Assembly: GCF_025499465.1 (NCBI RefSeq)
Contig: NZ_JAIMCA010000003.1
Coordinates: 310,001 to 374,000 of the forward strand
From: Allobosea sp. BH3
Lineage (GTDB): Bacteria; Pseudomonadota; Alphaproteobacteria; Rhizobiales; Beijerinckiaceae
DNA: 64,000 nt
Direction of reading: 5' to 3'
Shown: in pieces, positions 30,892 to 39,792 of the stretch
Numbering within the stretch: the first letter of the stretch is position 1
How the letters are laid out: each line of letters starts with the position of its first letter
Translations under genes and position numbers: made by a program
Notes under the pieces: generated by a model
What the model was told of the DNA's origin: nothing
The model's database searches: none
The model's input: only the letters and a program-made list of their open reading frames with translations

Positions 30892-32274
30892 ATGGCCAAG
30901 ATCGCCGCACTGGCCGCCTATTTCTATCAGGCTGCGCTCGCCTTCGGACTGCTGATCGTCCTGTCGCATCTGCTGCCAGCGGCGGAGTTCGCGGCCTATT
31001 CCCTGTTCGTCTCGATCGTCCAGTTCGCCGGCATAGCCTGCTTCGAATGGCTGCGCTTCGCCTGCAACCGGTTCTACCCCGGCCCCGACGCGCAGAGCGA
31101 AGCGACGGAACGCGGCGCCATCGTCGCGGAATTCCTCGTCAGCGCGCTCCTCTGCCCACTCGGAGCCGCCGTCGCAATCGCATGGGGGGTCCCCGTGCCG
31201 ATCGTGCTGGCAGGGCTGATCGCGACCATCCTGCAGAGCGCGGGGGAACTGCATCTCACCATGCTGCGGTTCCGACAGGCCTTCCGGCTGTTTTCCTGGC
31301 TGCAGGGCATGCGGGCCACGATCTTCGCCGTGGCGTCTCTCGGCGGCGCAGCCATCGCGGCCGATTTCCAGCATGTCGTACTGGGTATCCTCGCCGCCAA
31401 TTTCCTCTACAGCGCCATCGCCTGGCTCGCGACCCGCCGGCTGCTGTCGCCGGTCCCGCGCTGGAATGGCGAGGCCGCCCGCCGGCATCTGGCCTATGGC
31501 GGGGTTTCCGCCGGAGCCTCGATCGCCAGCATGTTCGCGCCGCTCGGCCTCAAGGCGATCCTCACCGCAGCGCTGGGTCCGGCAGGCGCGGCGGCGCCAA
31601 TGCTGGCGCTCGACCTGCTGCAGCGGCTCTTCGTGCTGATCGTCTCCTCGCTGCACGCCATCCGCTATCCGGAGCTGGTCTTCCTGTTCGACCGCGACGG
31701 CGAGAGCCCAGCCATGCGCCGGGAGCTCGGCCGCTACTATTCTCTCCTGGTCGCTTTCTCGCTGATCGCCGTCGCGGGGCTCATGGCGCTGCTCGAGCCG
31801 ATGACGCATTTCGTTGTACCGGGCGAGCTTCAGGCTTCTTTCCTGCGAACCGCGCCCCTGCTGATCGTCATGGCACTCATGCGCGCCCTGACGCAGACCC
31901 TGCTGCCGACCCCGGCGCATCTGCGACGGCACCTGCCGGCCATAGGCTGGCTGGCGGCGGGCGATTGCCTGGCGACCTGCGTCGGCGCCTTCCTGGCCAT
32001 GAAGCTCTTTCCCGGCTCCGATCTCGCCATCGCGGCAGGGGCGGCGGCAGGGGCGGCCATCGCGGTCGTCGCCGGCTCGGCGCTGCTGCGGCTCGTCGCC
32101 TTCGAGATGCCGTGGCGGCCTGTCCTGTTCTCGGGTGGAGCCGCGGTCGCGTCCTTCGCCTGCATCCGCTGGTTCGCTGACGCTCCGCTGCTTGCGACCG
32201 GCAGCGCTCTCGCCGTAACGCTCCTGCTCGGCGGGCTGGCCTGTCTCAAGCTGCTGCGCTGGATCGCGCGCTAA
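30892..32274 (+). CDS. Polysaccharide flippase-like membrane protein (Wzx/MATE fold)
   Basis: A 460-residue polytopic membrane protein with about 12-14 hydrophobic helices and the layout of the MOP superfamily (O-antigen/exopolysaccharide exporters and lipid flippases). The start MAKIAALAAYFYQAALAFGLLIVLSHLL places a helix at once; the C-terminal pair of helices is followed by a basic tail (LKLLRWIAR). No glycosyltransferase, polymerase or export gene is nearby, so the substrate is open. It is convergent with glnA. Confidence 0.8.
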   Translation: MAKIAALAAYFYQAALAFGLLIVLSHLLPAAEFAAYSLFVSIVQFAGIACFEWLRFACNRFYPGPDAQSEATERGAIVAEFLVSALLCPLGAAVAIAWGVPVPIVLAGLIATILQSAGELHLTMLRFRQAFRLFSWLQGMRATIFAVASLGGAAIAADFQHVVLGILAANFLYSAIAWLATRRLLSPVPRWNGEAARRHLAYGGVSAGASIASMFAPLGLKAILTAALGPAGAAAPMLALDLLQRLFVLIVSSLHAIRYPELVFLFDRDGESPAMRRELGRYYSLLVAFSLIAVAGLMALLEPMTHFVVPGELQASFLRTAPLLIVMALMRALTQTLLPTPAHLRRHLPAIGWLAAGDCLATCVGAFLAMKLFPGSDLAIAAGAAAGAAIAVVAGSALLRLVAFEMPWRPVLFSGGAAVASFACIRWFADAPLLATGSALAVTLLLGGLACLKLLRWIAR

Positions 32275-32298
32275 CCTCCTGAACCAGACATAAAAAAA

Positions 32299-32318
32299 CC
32301 GGGGCGGCGACGCCCCGG
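32299..32318 (-). terminator. Intrinsic terminator of glnA
   Basis: CCGGGGCG (32299-32306) and CGCCCCGG (32311-32318) form an 8-bp GC stem with a 4-base loop. On the minus strand the stem is followed by seven T residues (plus-strand A run at 32292-32298). This is the best terminator of the three hairpins after glnA. Confidence 0.9.
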
Positions 32319-32329
32319 AAGTTTCGTTC

Positions 32330-32379
32330 GACCGCTGGGAGCGGTCGGGGAGGCCGGCCGCCCCGCGGAGGGGCGGCCG
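32330..32379. repeat. Two further hairpins in the glnA trailer
   Basis: GACCGCT/AGCGGTC (32330-32336 and 32340-32346, loop GGG) and CGGCCGCCCC/GGGGCGGCCG (32355-32364 and 32370-32379, loop GCGGA). With the terminator they make a run of three hairpins in 90 bases directly after the glnA stop. They may protect the 3' end of glnA mRNA from exonucleases. Confidence 0.65.
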
Positions 32380-32385
32380 AATTCC

Positions 32386-33795
32386 TCAGTAGGAGTAGTA
32401 CATCGCGAACTCGACCGGGTGCGGCGTCATCTCGAAGCGCGCCACATCCTGCATCTTGAGTTCGATATAGCTCTCGATGAAGTCGTCGTTGAACACGCCA
32501 CCGGCCTTGAGATAGGCGTTGTCCTTCTTGAGCGACTCCAGGGCCTCGCGCAGCGAGCCGCAGACCGTCGGGATCTTCTTCAGCTCGCGCGGCGGCAGGT
32601 CGTAGAGGTCCTTGTCCATCGCCGGGCCCGGATCGATCTTGTTCACGATGCCGTCGAGGCCGGCCATCAGCATGGCCGCGAAGGCGAGATAGGGGTTCGC
32701 CATCGGATCGGGGAAGCGGACCTCGACGCGCTTCGCCTTCGGCGAGGTCGTCCACGGAATACGGCAGGACGCCGAACGGTTGCGGGCCGAATAGGCCAGC
32801 AGCACCGGAGCCTCATAGCCCGGGACGAGGCGCTTGTACGAGTTCGTCGACGGGTTGGTGAAGGCGTTCAGGGACTTGGCGTGCTTGATGATGCCGCCGA
32901 TGTACCACAGGCACTCCTGCGAGAGGTCGGCATACTTGTTGCCGGCCATGGTCGGCTTGCCGCCCTTCCAGATCGACTGGTGGACGTGCATGCCCGAGCC
33001 GTTGTCGCCATAGATCGGCTTCGGCATGAAGGTCGCGGTCTTGCCGTAGCTCTGGGCGACGTTGTGGATGCAGTACTTGTAGACCTGCATCGTGTCGGCC
33101 ATCAGCGTAAGCGTGTCGAACTTCAGGCCGAGCTCGTGCTGGGCGGAAGCGACCTCGTGGTGGTGCTTCTCGACCTTGGCGCCCATGGCAGCCATGGCAG
33201 CCAGCATCTCGCCGCGCATGTCCTGCGCCGAATCCTGCGGGGGAACCGGGAAGTAGCCGCCCTTGGTGGCGATGCGGTGGCCGAGGTTGCCGCCCTCATA
33301 CTCGGTCATGCCGTTGATCGGCAGCTCGACGTTGTCGAGCTTGAAGCCCGTGTTGTAGGGGTCGGCAGCGATCTTGACGTCGTCGAAGACGAAGAACTCG
33401 GCCTCGGGGCCGACATAGATTGTGTCGCCGATGCCGGTCGACTTGAGATAGGCCTCGGCCTTCTTGGCGATGCCACGCGGATCGCGGCCATAGGGCTCGC
33501 CCGTCGACGGCTCGAGCACGTCGCAGGTGATCACCATCGTGGCGGCGGAGAAGAAGGGATCCATGACGGCCGTCGTCGGGTCCGGCATCAGGAGCATGTC
33601 GGACTCGTTGATGGCCTTCCAGCCGGCGATCGAGGAGCCGTCGAACATCGTGCCCTCGGCGAAGATGTCCTCGTCGATCATGGTGACGTCGAACGTCACG
33701 TGCTGCCACTTGCCGCGCGGGTCGGTGAAGCGGAAGTCCACATACTTGACGTCGTTGTCCTTGATCGCCTTGAGGACATCCTTGGCGTTCTTCAT
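32386..33795 (-). CDS. glnA: Glutamine synthetase type I
   Basis: A 469-residue GSI-beta enzyme that makes glutamine from glutamate, ammonia and ATP; it forms dodecamers in the cytosol. The adenylylation site Tyr is present in [11 protein letters not shown] near residue 398, so activity is expected to be controlled by GlnE. Conserved GS motifs ([24 protein letters not shown]) are intact. The start at 33795 has AGAGGA eight bases upstream; an upstream in-frame ATG at 33825 is less likely. Follows glnB after 96 bp in the usual rhizobial glnB-glnA order. Confidence 0.97.
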   Translation of the reverse strand: MKNAKDVLKAIKDNDVKYVDFRFTDPRGKWQHVTFDVTMIDEDIFAEGTMFDGSSIAGWKAINESDMLLMPDPTTAVMDPFFSAATMVITCDVLEPSTGEPYGRDPRGIAKKAEAYLKSTGIGDTIYVGPEAEFFVFDDVKIAADPYNTGFKLDNVELPINGMTEYEGGNLGHRIATKGGYFPVPPQDSAQDMRGEMLAAMAAMGAKVEKHHHEVASAQHELGLKFDTLTLMADTMQVYKYCIHNVAQSYGKTATFMPKPIYGDNGSGMHVHQSIWKGGKPTMAGNKYADLSQECLWYIGGIIKHAKSLNAFTNPSTNSYKRLVPGYEAPVLLAYSARNRSASCRIPWTTSPKAKRVEVRFPDPMANPYLAFAAMLMAGLDGIVNKIDPGPAMDKDLYDLPPRELKKIPTVCGSLREALESLKKDNAYLKAGGVFNDDFIESYIELKMQDVARFEMTPHPVEFAMYYSY

Positions 33796-33891
33796 TTCAG
33801 CATTCCTCTTGCCAGCAGTTATCAAACTCTTGGGCCGCAGCTGGCTCCACTCCAGCCGGCGGCTCCGGAACTCACGATGCGGGGAAGGTCC

Positions 33892-34350
<459 letters not shown>

Positions 34351-34514
34351 TCATAGCATTGGCGCATGCGCCCCGCCATGCGGCAGCCCCTGTCGAGCAG
34401 CCCGGTGCGGAGGCAAGAAACAGATTAAAAATTGTGCATATGATTATTTGACGATCAATATCATCTTTCGGACCTCGCTTGCGGGGAATGGGCCGGGCGC
34501 TCCATGATCCGTTC

Positions 34515-36044
34515 ATGACTGCCCGACTGATCGCAGCGCCGCGCCTGACCGACCTCGTTCTGCTGTCGACTCGGCAGATGGCGCATGCGGACCGGATCGC
34601 GATCGCGGCCGGCACGCCCGGAATCGTCCTGATGGAGCGCGCCGGCGCTGCCGTTGCGGACGCAGCCCTCCGGCGAGTCGGCGCCAGAGCCTCCGTGACG
34701 GTCGTCTGCGGCCCTGGCAACAATGGCGGGGACGGCTTCATCGCCGCACGCATCCTGCGCGAGCGGGGCATGCAGGTGCGGGTCATGCTGCTCGGAGCCG
34801 CCGAGACGCTGGCAGGCGATGCCGCGCTCGCCCTTGCACGCTGGGCCGGGCCGGTGTTCCCCGCGACCGCGATCGAGGAGGGGCCTTCGGATCTCTTCAT
34901 CGATGCGCTGTTTGGGGCCGGGCTCGCGCGCCCACTCACCGGCGAAGCGGCGCACGCCGTGGCTCTGATGAACGCCTCCGGGCGGCCGATCATCGCTGTC
35001 GACGTGCCCAGCGGCCTGTCAGGCGATACGGGACAGGCCGAGGGGCCGGTCGTGAAGGCGAGCGAGACGGTGACGTTCTTTCGCTTGAAGCCCGGCCATC
35101 TGCTTGAGCCCGGCCGGGCCCTTTGCGGGCCCGTGACGGTCGCGGATATCGGGATTCCAGCTGAAGCCGCCCTCGATGCCATCGGGGCAAACGCCTTGCG
35201 CAACGACATCGCGCTGTGGCGCGACGCCTGGCCGCACCATGCCGCCGATACTCACAAGTTCCGCCGCGGTGCGGTTGCCGTCGTAGCGGGCGGAGTGGCC
35301 TCGGTCGGCGCTCCCCGGCTGAGCGCGCGGGCGGCCATGCGTATCGGTGCCGGGCTGACGACGATCCTTTGCGAACCGGAGGCTGTGCCCGTCCATGCCG
35401 CGCGCGGCCCGGATGCGCTGATGCAACGCGCGGCGCCCGACGCGGCTGCGCTGACGGCGTTCCTGGAGGACAGGCGGATCGCCGTGGCAATGGCCGGGCC
35501 GGCGCTGGGCTTCGACTCGCGGGCTGCGGGTATGGTGCGGGCGCTCGCCGCCTGCGACAGGCCGATCGTACTTGACGCCGATGCGCTGACCCTGATCGCA
35601 GGCCAGCCTGGCGGGGCGAGGGCAGTTCTCTCGCAGAGGACCGCGGCGAGCGTGCTGACTCCGCATGAGGGCGAATTCCAGCGTCTGTTTGGCGGGGAGC
35701 CCACCGTCGTCGGCGAGGCGTCGAAGCTGGAGCGCGCGCGCAAGGCGGCGGCGCTGTCGGGCTGCGTCATCGTCTACAAAGGAGCGGATACGGTCATCGC
35801 CGCGCCCGACGGACGGGCCGCGATCAACGCCACGGGCTCGGCGGCCCTCGCCACGGCTGGCTCCGGCGACGTGCTGGCCGGCCTCATCAGCGGGCTGCTG
35901 GCACAGGGGATGCCGGCTTTCGAGGCGGCCTGCGCGGCCGTCTGGCTGCATGGCCGCGCCGGAGAGGCGCTCGGGATGGGGCTGATCGCAGATGATCTCC
36001 CGGAGGCGATCCCTTCGGCGTTGCGCGCGTCGTCTCTGGCCTGA
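34515..36044 (+). CDS. nnr: Bifunctional NAD(P)H-hydrate repair enzyme
   Basis: A 509-residue fusion of an NAD(P)HX epimerase (N-terminal, VVCGPGNNGGDGFIAARIL near residue 75) and an ADP/ATP-dependent NAD(P)HX dehydratase (C-terminal; LTPHEGEFQRLFG and NATGSAALATAGSGDVLAGLISG). Together they restore damaged NADH and NADPH. ATG 34515 fits the family start; the frame is open to 34479. Divergent from glnB across a 284-bp region that is A/T-rich at about 34430-34475. Confidence 0.93.
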   Translation: MTARLIAAPRLTDLVLLSTRQMAHADRIAIAAGTPGIVLMERAGAAVADAALRRVGARASVTVVCGPGNNGGDGFIAARILRERGMQVRVMLLGAAETLAGDAALALARWAGPVFPATAIEEGPSDLFIDALFGAGLARPLTGEAAHAVALMNASGRPIIAVDVPSGLSGDTGQAEGPVVKASETVTFFRLKPGHLLEPGRALCGPVTVADIGIPAEAALDAIGANALRNDIALWRDAWPHHAADTHKFRRGAVAVVAGGVASVGAPRLSARAAMRIGAGLTTILCEPEAVPVHAARGPDALMQRAAPDAAALTAFLEDRRIAVAMAGPALGFDSRAAGMVRALAACDRPIVLDADALTLIAGQPGGARAVLSQRTAASVLTPHEGEFQRLFGGEPTVVGEASKLERARKAAALSGCVIVYKGADTVIAAPDGRAAINATGSAALATAGSGDVLAGLISGLLAQGMPAFEAACAAVWLHGRAGEALGMGLIADDLPEAIPSALRASSLA

Positions 36045-36054
36045 AACGACGAAA

Positions 36055-36078
36055 GGCCCGCCCCTTGCGGAGCGGGCC
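36055..36078. terminator. Terminator-like hairpin between nnr and the PRC-barrel gene
   Basis: GGCCCGC (36055-36061) and GCGGGCC (36072-36078) with a 10-base loop, followed by ATATTTC. On the minus strand the stem runs into CTTTC. It lies between convergent genes and may end both. Confidence 0.6.
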
Positions 36079-36100
36079 GATATTTCAGTCCATCGGGACC

Positions 36101-36658
36101 TTAGCTGCCGGAATACGTCACCGCCGGAGCGGTCTGGAGCTGGTCCTTGGTCAGGGTGATCTTGCCGTGATCCGGATACATCGCCGGAGCCTTCGGCGCG
36201 GCGGAAGCCGCCGGGGGCGAGGCCATGCTGCCGGAGCCGGCCGAGCCGCTGCCGGACGCGCTCGGCGCCGGAGCCGGCGAGGCGATCGGCTGATCGCTCC
36301 AACTGACCTGCTCGAAGGGGACTGCGACATCCTTAGCGCCGATGCCGAGGAAGCCGCCGACACCGATCGTCACCATCTCGACCTTCCCGGTCTTGTCGAC
36401 GATCACCTCGGTGACGTCCCCGACCTTCTTGTCGTCTGGGCCATAGATGTCGACGCCGATGAGCTTGCTCGAACGCCACTTGCCCTGGCCAGCCAGGTTC
36501 GTCTCGGGCGTCTTGACGGGCGCCGGCGCAGTGGTTGCCGGTGCCGTGGTCGCGCTGTTCGGAGCCGCGGAGGGCGGGGTCGGAGCGCTGGTCTGCGCGA
36601 CGGCCGTAGCAGCCAGAAGCCCCGCGCCGAGGGAAGCGAAGACAACATGCCTGATCAT
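36101..36658 (-). CDS. Secreted PRC-barrel domain protein
   Basis: A 185-residue protein with an N-terminal signal peptide (cleavage probably after AVA near residue 22), a Thr/Pro/Ala linker, a PRC-barrel domain (about 58-115: SSKLIGVDIYGPDDKKVGDVTEVIVDKTGKVEMVTIGVGGFLG), and a Ser/Gly/Pro tail. PRC-barrels occur in photosynthetic reaction centres, RimM and many small periplasmic proteins of this order with unknown roles. AT-rich DNA upstream (36712-36770) likely holds its promoter. Confidence 0.85.
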   Translation of the reverse strand: MIRHVVFASLGAGLLAATAVAQTSAPTPPSAAPNSATTAPATTAPAPVKTPETNLAGQGKWRSSKLIGVDIYGPDDKKVGDVTEVIVDKTGKVEMVTIGVGGFLGIGAKDVAVPFEQVSWSDQPIASPAPAPSASGSGSAGSGSMASPPAASAAPKAPAMYPDHGKITLTKDQLQTAPAVTYSGS

Positions 36659-36901
36659 TTTTTCCTCCTGAAAGTGTTTCCGCCAAGAGGCGGGTCGCCT
36701 CTACAACAATCGATCGGCGTTTTTGTTCAGATCGAAATCATCAAATCTGTGGCAAATTGAAATTCACATGAAGCTTCTCTTTAGAGAAACACGGTTACGC
36801 CCGCGGCTACAGCTTGCTTGTCGTGTAAGGCCGTGCTCGTATGCCGTCACGTGGAAACGCCGCAGTCGCGACGCTGTTCCGCCCGACAGGGGAGGTTGGG
36901 A

Positions 36902-37108
36902 ATGCCGCCGGTCACGCTAACGGTTCCTCTTAGCGAGGAAGAGATTGCGGCGATCGATCGCTATATCGACAGTCACAGGCCCGGCCGGTCGCGGGCGGAA
37001 GCCGTGGCGGAGATCGTCGCGCTCTGGGCCGCCTCGCAGGGCAGCCGGCCGTCGAGCCCGGACGAGGGCATGCGCCCCGAGGATCTCAACGCCAGCAACG
37101 ATTCCTGA
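36902..37108 (+). CDS. Small ribbon-helix-helix-like protein
   Basis: A 68-residue protein beginning MPPVTLTVPLSEEEIAAIDRYI, with a predicted beta strand followed by two helices (residues 11-24 and 31-47), the pattern of ribbon-helix-helix DNA-binding proteins. GGGGAGG about eight bases upstream supports ATG 36902 rather than the longer frame from 36818. It faces the HigA-like small gene convergently. No toxin gene is adjacent, so an antitoxin role is only a possibility. Confidence 0.65.
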   Translation: MPPVTLTVPLSEEEIAAIDRYIDSHRPGRSRAEAVAEIVALWAASQGSRPSSPDEGMRPEDLNASNDS

Positions 37109-37138
37109 GCGGCGCGGGAACAGCGCGGCTTCGGCCGC

Positions 37139-37306
37139 TCAGCTCTCCGCCTCATCGCGCCGGAGTTCGAAGGCCAGCATGGCCTCGGCAAGTGCCTGCA
37201 GCTCGCGCTCCTTCTCGGAGCTGTCCGGCGCTGCGTTGAGTTCTTCGAGGCGCTGCTGCGCGCGTTCGTAGTCCTCGTCGGTGTGGATCACGATGGGCAG
37301 CTTCAC
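37139..37306 (-). CDS. 55-residue HigA-like N-terminal domain protein, no HTH
   Basis: GTG 37306 to TGA 37139 encodes 55 residues (KLPIVIHTDEDYERAQQRLE at the start). TGGAGG five bases upstream is a strong ribosome site. The sequence, with TDEDYERAQQRLEELN, then E/K-rich spacer, then LQALAEAMLAFE, matches the helical N-terminal region seen in HigA-type antitoxins, but the protein stops before the helix-turn-helix. It is too short for most ORF callers. It may be a stand-alone domain or a remnant. Confidence 0.65.
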   Translation of the reverse strand: MKLPIVIHTDEDYERAQQRLEELNAAPDSSEKERELQALAEAMLAFELRRDEAES

Positions 37307-37458
37307 GCGGACCTCCAGGGGTTGGTTCGAGGCTGTGTCGGTACAGCGGAGATAGACGCCGGATCGGCCTCGCCGGTTCCGCCGCGCCGCAACTTAAGCC
37401 TTCGGCAAGGCGGAGCTCCCATCATAGGGCTCCTTTGGTTGGCTGGAAGGGCCCGGCG

Positions 37459-37731
37459 ATGAACAGATGGCTCGTCTGCGCGCTTGTCTCCAGCGTCGGG
37501 GCGACGCTCGCATCCGCTCCCGCGGCGGCCTTCTGGCAACGCTCCCAGTTTTCCCACTGCAGGGACGCCACGACCGAGAGCGAGCGCCAGCGCCATCGCT
37601 GCTGGGAGCTCGACGGCTACGTGGATTCCGGCTGGCCGGCGCTCGGCGCGGCCGGTGGCTATTTTCCGGGCGGCTCCAAGCCGCCGGGGGCGCGCTGGCC
37701 CAAGGCCGGCGTGACCCAGCGTCTGGGCTGA
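37459..37731 (+). CDS. Small secreted protein, unknown
   Basis: A 90-residue ORF from ATG 37459 with a clear signal peptide (MNRWLVCALVSSVGATLASAPAAAF, cleavage near residue 24). The mature part of about 65 residues has two Cys (SHCRDA and HRCWELD) that could form a disulfide, and a Gly/Pro-rich end. No family is recognised. In-frame extension to 37435 is possible but would move the signal peptide inward. Confidence 0.65.
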   Translation: MNRWLVCALVSSVGATLASAPAAAFWQRSQFSHCRDATTESERQRHRCWELDGYVDSGWPALGAAGGYFPGGSKPPGARWPKAGVTQRLG

Positions 37732-38034
37732 TACGCCCACACATCCTGAACGGATCGTCGGCAAGCAGCTTCGGCAAAAACGGCGACGTGAGAATTTCCT
37801 GAGTTGTCAAAGTAGTTTCGCAATCGGTCCCTAGCCTCGCCGCAGAGTGACAATCGGGGACCGAGGGCCCGTCTGCATGCTGCTGCGTCGAGTTTCCGTC
37901 GTCTTCCGCCGCGACAATCTCGAAGAGCGCCGACGGGCCGGGTTTCCGCTTTCCTGACGCACGGCCTCCTCGAGTCCGTCGCCCGGGCGGCTCACAGCTT
38001 CAAGCCCAACACCAACATAGCGAAAGTCGACCCC
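37732..38034. other. Upstream region of ppk2, no gene seen
   Basis: A 303-bp stretch. It contains a 26-codon ORF (37877-37957) without ribosome site and a TTGTCA at about 37804 that could be a -35 element, but nothing firm. Probably the ppk2 promoter and leader. Confidence 0.5.
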
Positions 38035-38940
38035 ATGCCCTCCAGCACCATGGACCGCATCAAGGCCGAGATCACCGACTCCTTCGACGAGGAGCTGGAA
38101 CTGCAGCTCGAGGAGGAAAGGCTCGACGAACTGGTGGCGGAAGGCCTCGGAGCCCCGAACGGGGCGACGCTGGATCGCAGGATCTATTTCCGCGAACTCT
38201 TCCGGCTCCAGCATGAGCTGGTCCGGTTACAGGACTGGGTGCAGCACAAGAAGCTCAAGGTCGTCGTGCTCTTCGAAGGGCGCGATTCCGCTGGCAAGGG
38301 CGGCGCGATCAAGCGCGTCACCCAGCGGCTCAACCCGCGCATCTGCCGCGTCGTCGCCCTGCCGGCTCCGACCGAGCGGGAGCGGAACCAGTGGTACTTC
38401 CAGCGCTACGTCCCGCATCTGCCTTCGGCGGGCGAAATGGTGCTCTTCGACCGCTCCTGGTACAACCGCGCCGGCGTCGAGCGCGTCATGGGCTTCTGCA
38501 CGCCGGCCGAGCTGGAGGAGTTCTTCCGCTCGGTGCCGGAGTTCGAGCACATGCTCGTCCGCTCGGGCATCATCCTGATTAAATACTGGTTCTCGATCAC
38601 CGACGAGGAACAGGAATTCCGCTTCCGCATGCGCATCGAGGACCCGATGAAGCAGTGGAAACTCTCGCCCATGGATCTGGAGAGCCGGGTGCATTGGGAA
38701 GACTACACCCGCGCCAAGGAGGAGATGCTGGAGCGCACGCACAGCACCCACGCCCCCTGGTGGGTGGTCGAGGCTGTCGACAAAAAGCGGGCGCGGCTCA
38801 ATTTCATCGCGCATCTGCTGGGCCAGATTCCCTATGAGGACGTGCCCAAGCCGGATATCGTCCTTCCGGAACGCGTGAGAAACCCCGACTACCTCCGCCA
38901 CCCGGTTCCGCCGGAAATGTATGTGCCGGATGTGTATTGA
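38035..38940 (+). CDS. ppk2: Polyphosphate kinase 2
   Basis: A 301-residue PPK2 that makes nucleoside triphosphates or diphosphates from polyphosphate (class I, one domain). Walker A is EGRDSAGKGG and Walker B LFDRSWYNRAGVE; the lid region (RFRMRIEDPMKQWKLSPMD) is intact. The acidic N-terminus (FDEELELQLEEERLDELV) is typical. Stands alone, before tRNA-Lys on the other strand. Confidence 0.94.
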   Translation: MPSSTMDRIKAEITDSFDEELELQLEEERLDELVAEGLGAPNGATLDRRIYFRELFRLQHELVRLQDWVQHKKLKVVVLFEGRDSAGKGGAIKRVTQRLNPRICRVVALPAPTERERNQWYFQRYVPHLPSAGEMVLFDRSWYNRAGVERVMGFCTPAELEEFFRSVPEFEHMLVRSGIILIKYWFSITDEEQEFRFRMRIEDPMKQWKLSPMDLESRVHWEDYTRAKEEMLERTHSTHAPWWVVEAVDKKRARLNFIAHLLGQIPYEDVPKPDIVLPERVRNPDYLRHPVPPEMYVPDVY

Positions 38941-39092
38941 AGCATCGCCCGGAGCCCGCGGAGCGAATGGGGGGCTCCGGCCGCTTCCATCCCGCGCCCT
39001 TCGATGGCCTTTTCGATCGGAAGGAGGGCGTCCTTACGCCGAATCTCGCCGCAGTCGGAGCAACCGAAGCGGCAAGATCGGCGAAAGGCGTT

Positions 39093-39167
39093 TGGTGAGC
39101 GGGGTGGGGATCGAACCCACGACCACATGATTAAAAGTCACGTGCTCTACCACTGAGCTACCCGCCC
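39093..39167 (-). tRNA. tRNA-Lys (anticodon TTT)
   Basis: Reading the minus strand, a 75-base cloverleaf starts GGGCGGGTAGCTCAGTGG and ends with GGTTCGATCCC and an encoded CCA (39093-39095). The acceptor stem is seven pairs (one G-T), the D-stem has AGAGCA, and the anticodon loop is CTTTTAA with anticodon TTT, which reads AAA and AAG lysine codons. Confidence 0.97.
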
Positions 39168-39304
39168 TCAGCGTGGCGCTGACATACGGAGCCGCGATGC
39201 GCTGGTCAACTCGCCGGTGGACAGGGCCAGCGCGATCGTCGGTCGGACTGGCTCATCGGTGAAGTCTTAACGGATCGGAAACCAAGCCGATCTAGCGTCA
39301 CCAC

Positions 39305-39616
39305 ATGGTTATTCGCCGTGGTCTCCGCTCCGTTTTCGTGACGTTGGCGCTCTATCTCGTTTCGGGAGCGGCGGTGTCCTATTTCATGTTCCATGCCCAG
39401 CATGGAGCGCGCGGCCTGGAGGCGCGCGGCGCCGTTCGGGAATCGCTGCGGGACATGGAGGCCGAGCTCGCCGGGCTCGTCTCCGAGCGCAAGTCCTGGG
39501 AGCAGCGCCTCGCCCTTGTGCGCGACGAAGCGATCGACCGCGATCTGCTGGAGGAAAACGCCCGGCTCGTTCTCGGCCGGACGCATAAGAACGATGTGAT
39601 CATCATGGGCCGCTGA
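39305..39616 (+). CDS. ftsB: Septum formation initiator (FtsB/DivIC family)
   Basis: A 103-residue bitopic protein with a membrane helix at about residues 9-28, then a coiled coil (about 34-75: RESLRDMEAELAGLVSERKSWEQRLALV), then the short conserved end with DLLEENARLVLGR. FtsB joins FtsL and FtsQ at the division site. In this class it commonly sits just before pdhA, as here; the enolase gene often found upstream is absent. Confidence 0.9.
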   Translation: MVIRRGLRSVFVTLALYLVSGAAVSYFMFHAQHGARGLEARGAVRESLRDMEAELAGLVSERKSWEQRLALVRDEAIDRDLLEENARLVLGRTHKNDVIIMGR

Positions 39617-39658
39617 GCCTTGGTAACAAAGGTGAAATTTAGTCCCGGACGTATCGAT

Positions 39659-39675
39659 TAACTGGATTCCAGTTA
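39659..39675. promoter_or_regulatory. 17-bp perfect palindrome upstream of pdhA
   Basis: TAACTGGATTCCAGTTA is a perfect 7-bp inverted repeat with a 3-base centre, 117 bp before the pdhA start in an A/T-richer stretch. It has the size and symmetry of a dimeric regulator operator. It does not match the PdhR consensus of Escherichia coli. The regulator is unknown. Confidence 0.5.
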
Positions 39676-39792
39676 TCCTTTTAGCCAGTCATGTTTTCAA
39701 TGACTTAGCTCATGCTGCAATGCGAGATAGCGTCCTCGCCAAGCATTTTGCGATCCTCTACAACAAAGGTCGAAAGACCCGGAGGATCGTTC

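Noticed and set aside
36768..36920. Possible small ORF starting at ATG 36768
   Set aside because: No ribosome site, Arg-rich shadow-like composition, and it runs into the better-supported gene at 36902.
39658..39680. CtrA binding site (TTAA-N7-TTAA) before pdhA
   Set aside because: Only one TTAA half is present; the perfect palindrome explains the sequence better.
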